A stretch of DNA of 5,669 nt, taken from contig CALMPZ010000194.1 in NCBI GenBank assembly GCA_937871645.1, positions 1-5,669 of the forward strand, written 5' to 3'. The position numbers and the translations under genes were made by a program. The notes under the pieces are model-generated. The model did no database searches. It saw only the letters and a program-made list of their open reading frames with translations, and had not been told where the DNA came from. Position 1 is the first letter of the stretch. The number at the start of each line of letters is the position of its first letter. Shown in pieces: positions 5,390 through 5,669 of the stretch. This DNA is from an uncultured Polymorphobacter sp. GTDB lineage: Bacteria; Pseudomonadota; Alphaproteobacteria; Sphingomonadales; Sphingomonadaceae.

Positions 5390-5519
5390 GCCCACCCCCT
5401 TCAACCCGAAACATCCAGCCGGATTGCGGACAAAAAGCGTCCCGGCAGGCCATGGGCCTGCGGCTGAAAATTGCTGCGTCGCCTGTTCCCGGCTATCGAC
5501 TGCAGCGGAGTTTACGCCG
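5390..5519. other. Divergent intergenic region with a 17-bp palindrome
   Basis: This 130-bp region must hold promoters for both the MAPEG and TauE/SafE genes. GCAGGCC (5445-5451) and GGCCTGC (5455-5461) form a perfect 7-bp inverted repeat around ATG, near the middle, a possible operator. A TTGCTG-N17-TATCGA pair at 5471-5499 could serve the plus strand, but the match is weak. Confidence 0.3.
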
Positions 5520-5669
5520 ATGCCACCCGAAGTCAGCTTTTATCTGATCGCCGTCAGTGCGGTCATCATCCTCGGTCTGGCCAAGGGCGGCTTCAGCGGC
5601 GTCGGTGCGCTCGCAGTGCCGCTGTTCAGCCTGGTGACGACGCCGGTGCGTGCGGCGGCAATCATTCTG
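5520..5669 (+). CDS. TauE/SafE family sulfite/anion exporter, N-terminal part
   Basis: Only the first 50 codons are in the window; the gene runs off the right edge. The translation begins MPPEVSFYLIAVSAVIILGL. The segment GLAKGGFSGVGALAVPLFSL (residues 19-38) is the characteristic glycine-rich first-repeat motif of TauE/SafE permeases. These carry sulfite, sulfoacetate or other anions across the inner membrane, usually with 7-9 membrane helices. The ATG at 5520 has GGAG 9 bases upstream, and no earlier in-frame start follows the binding site. It is divergent from the MAPEG gene. The family call is good for so short a fragment; the substrate cannot be told. Confidence 0.85.
   Translation, partial: MPPEVSFYLIAVSAVIILGLAKGGFSGVGALAVPLFSLVTTPVRAAAIIL

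Noticed and set aside
5471..5499. Housekeeping promoter TTGCTG-N17-TATCGA for the TauE/SafE gene
   Set aside because: Weak boxes, and the predicted start would fall right at the ribosome binding site, leaving almost no leader; mentioned but not called as its own feature.

Overview
The window is high-GC DNA in which five complete genes and one small partner gene lie on the minus strand and one partial gene lies on the plus strand. It most likely comes from a sphingomonad (Sphingomonadales, Alphaproteobacteria). The best clue is the C-terminal VPEPASWA sorting tail with a following arginine cluster, the PEPxxWA variant of PEP-CTERM common in that group. The Ala-rich signal peptides and high GC agree with this. 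No genus can be named from the sequence alone.

Layout, left to right. (a) 39-1174: two exported proteins in a translationally coupled pair read leftward, a DUF2092 periplasmic protein followed by a small Ala/Asn/Gln-rich secreted protein, overlapping by ATGA. (b) 1175-1293: a short upstream region with two separate imperfect tandem duplications. (c) 1294-2637: a DUF2236 / MpaB-type putative haem oxygenase. (d) 2638-2859: an intergenic region with a dispersed inverted repeat pair of the REP type. (e) 2860-3891: an exported alpha/beta hydrolase related to dienelactone hydrolases and PAF acetylhydrolases. (f) 4052-4801: a self-contained unit with a sigma-54 (-24/-12) promoter, a hairpin leader, a PEP-CTERM surface protein gene and a terminator-like hairpin. 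(g) 4979-5389: a MAPEG-family membrane protein. (h) 5520-5669: the first 50 codons of a TauE/SafE-type anion exporter, divergent from the MAPEG gene across about 130 bp.

Most genes look like independent units rather than one pathway. Three clear exported proteins and one cell-surface protein give the region an envelope flavour. The most informative signal is the perfect-looking sigma-54 promoter directly ahead of the PEP-CTERM gene. It fits the known pairing of exosortase targets with RpoN and PrsK/PrsR-type regulation, and it implies that exosortase and regulator genes lie elsewhere in this genome. I see no phage, transposase, CRISPR, tRNA or rRNA, and no multi-gene undescribed system.
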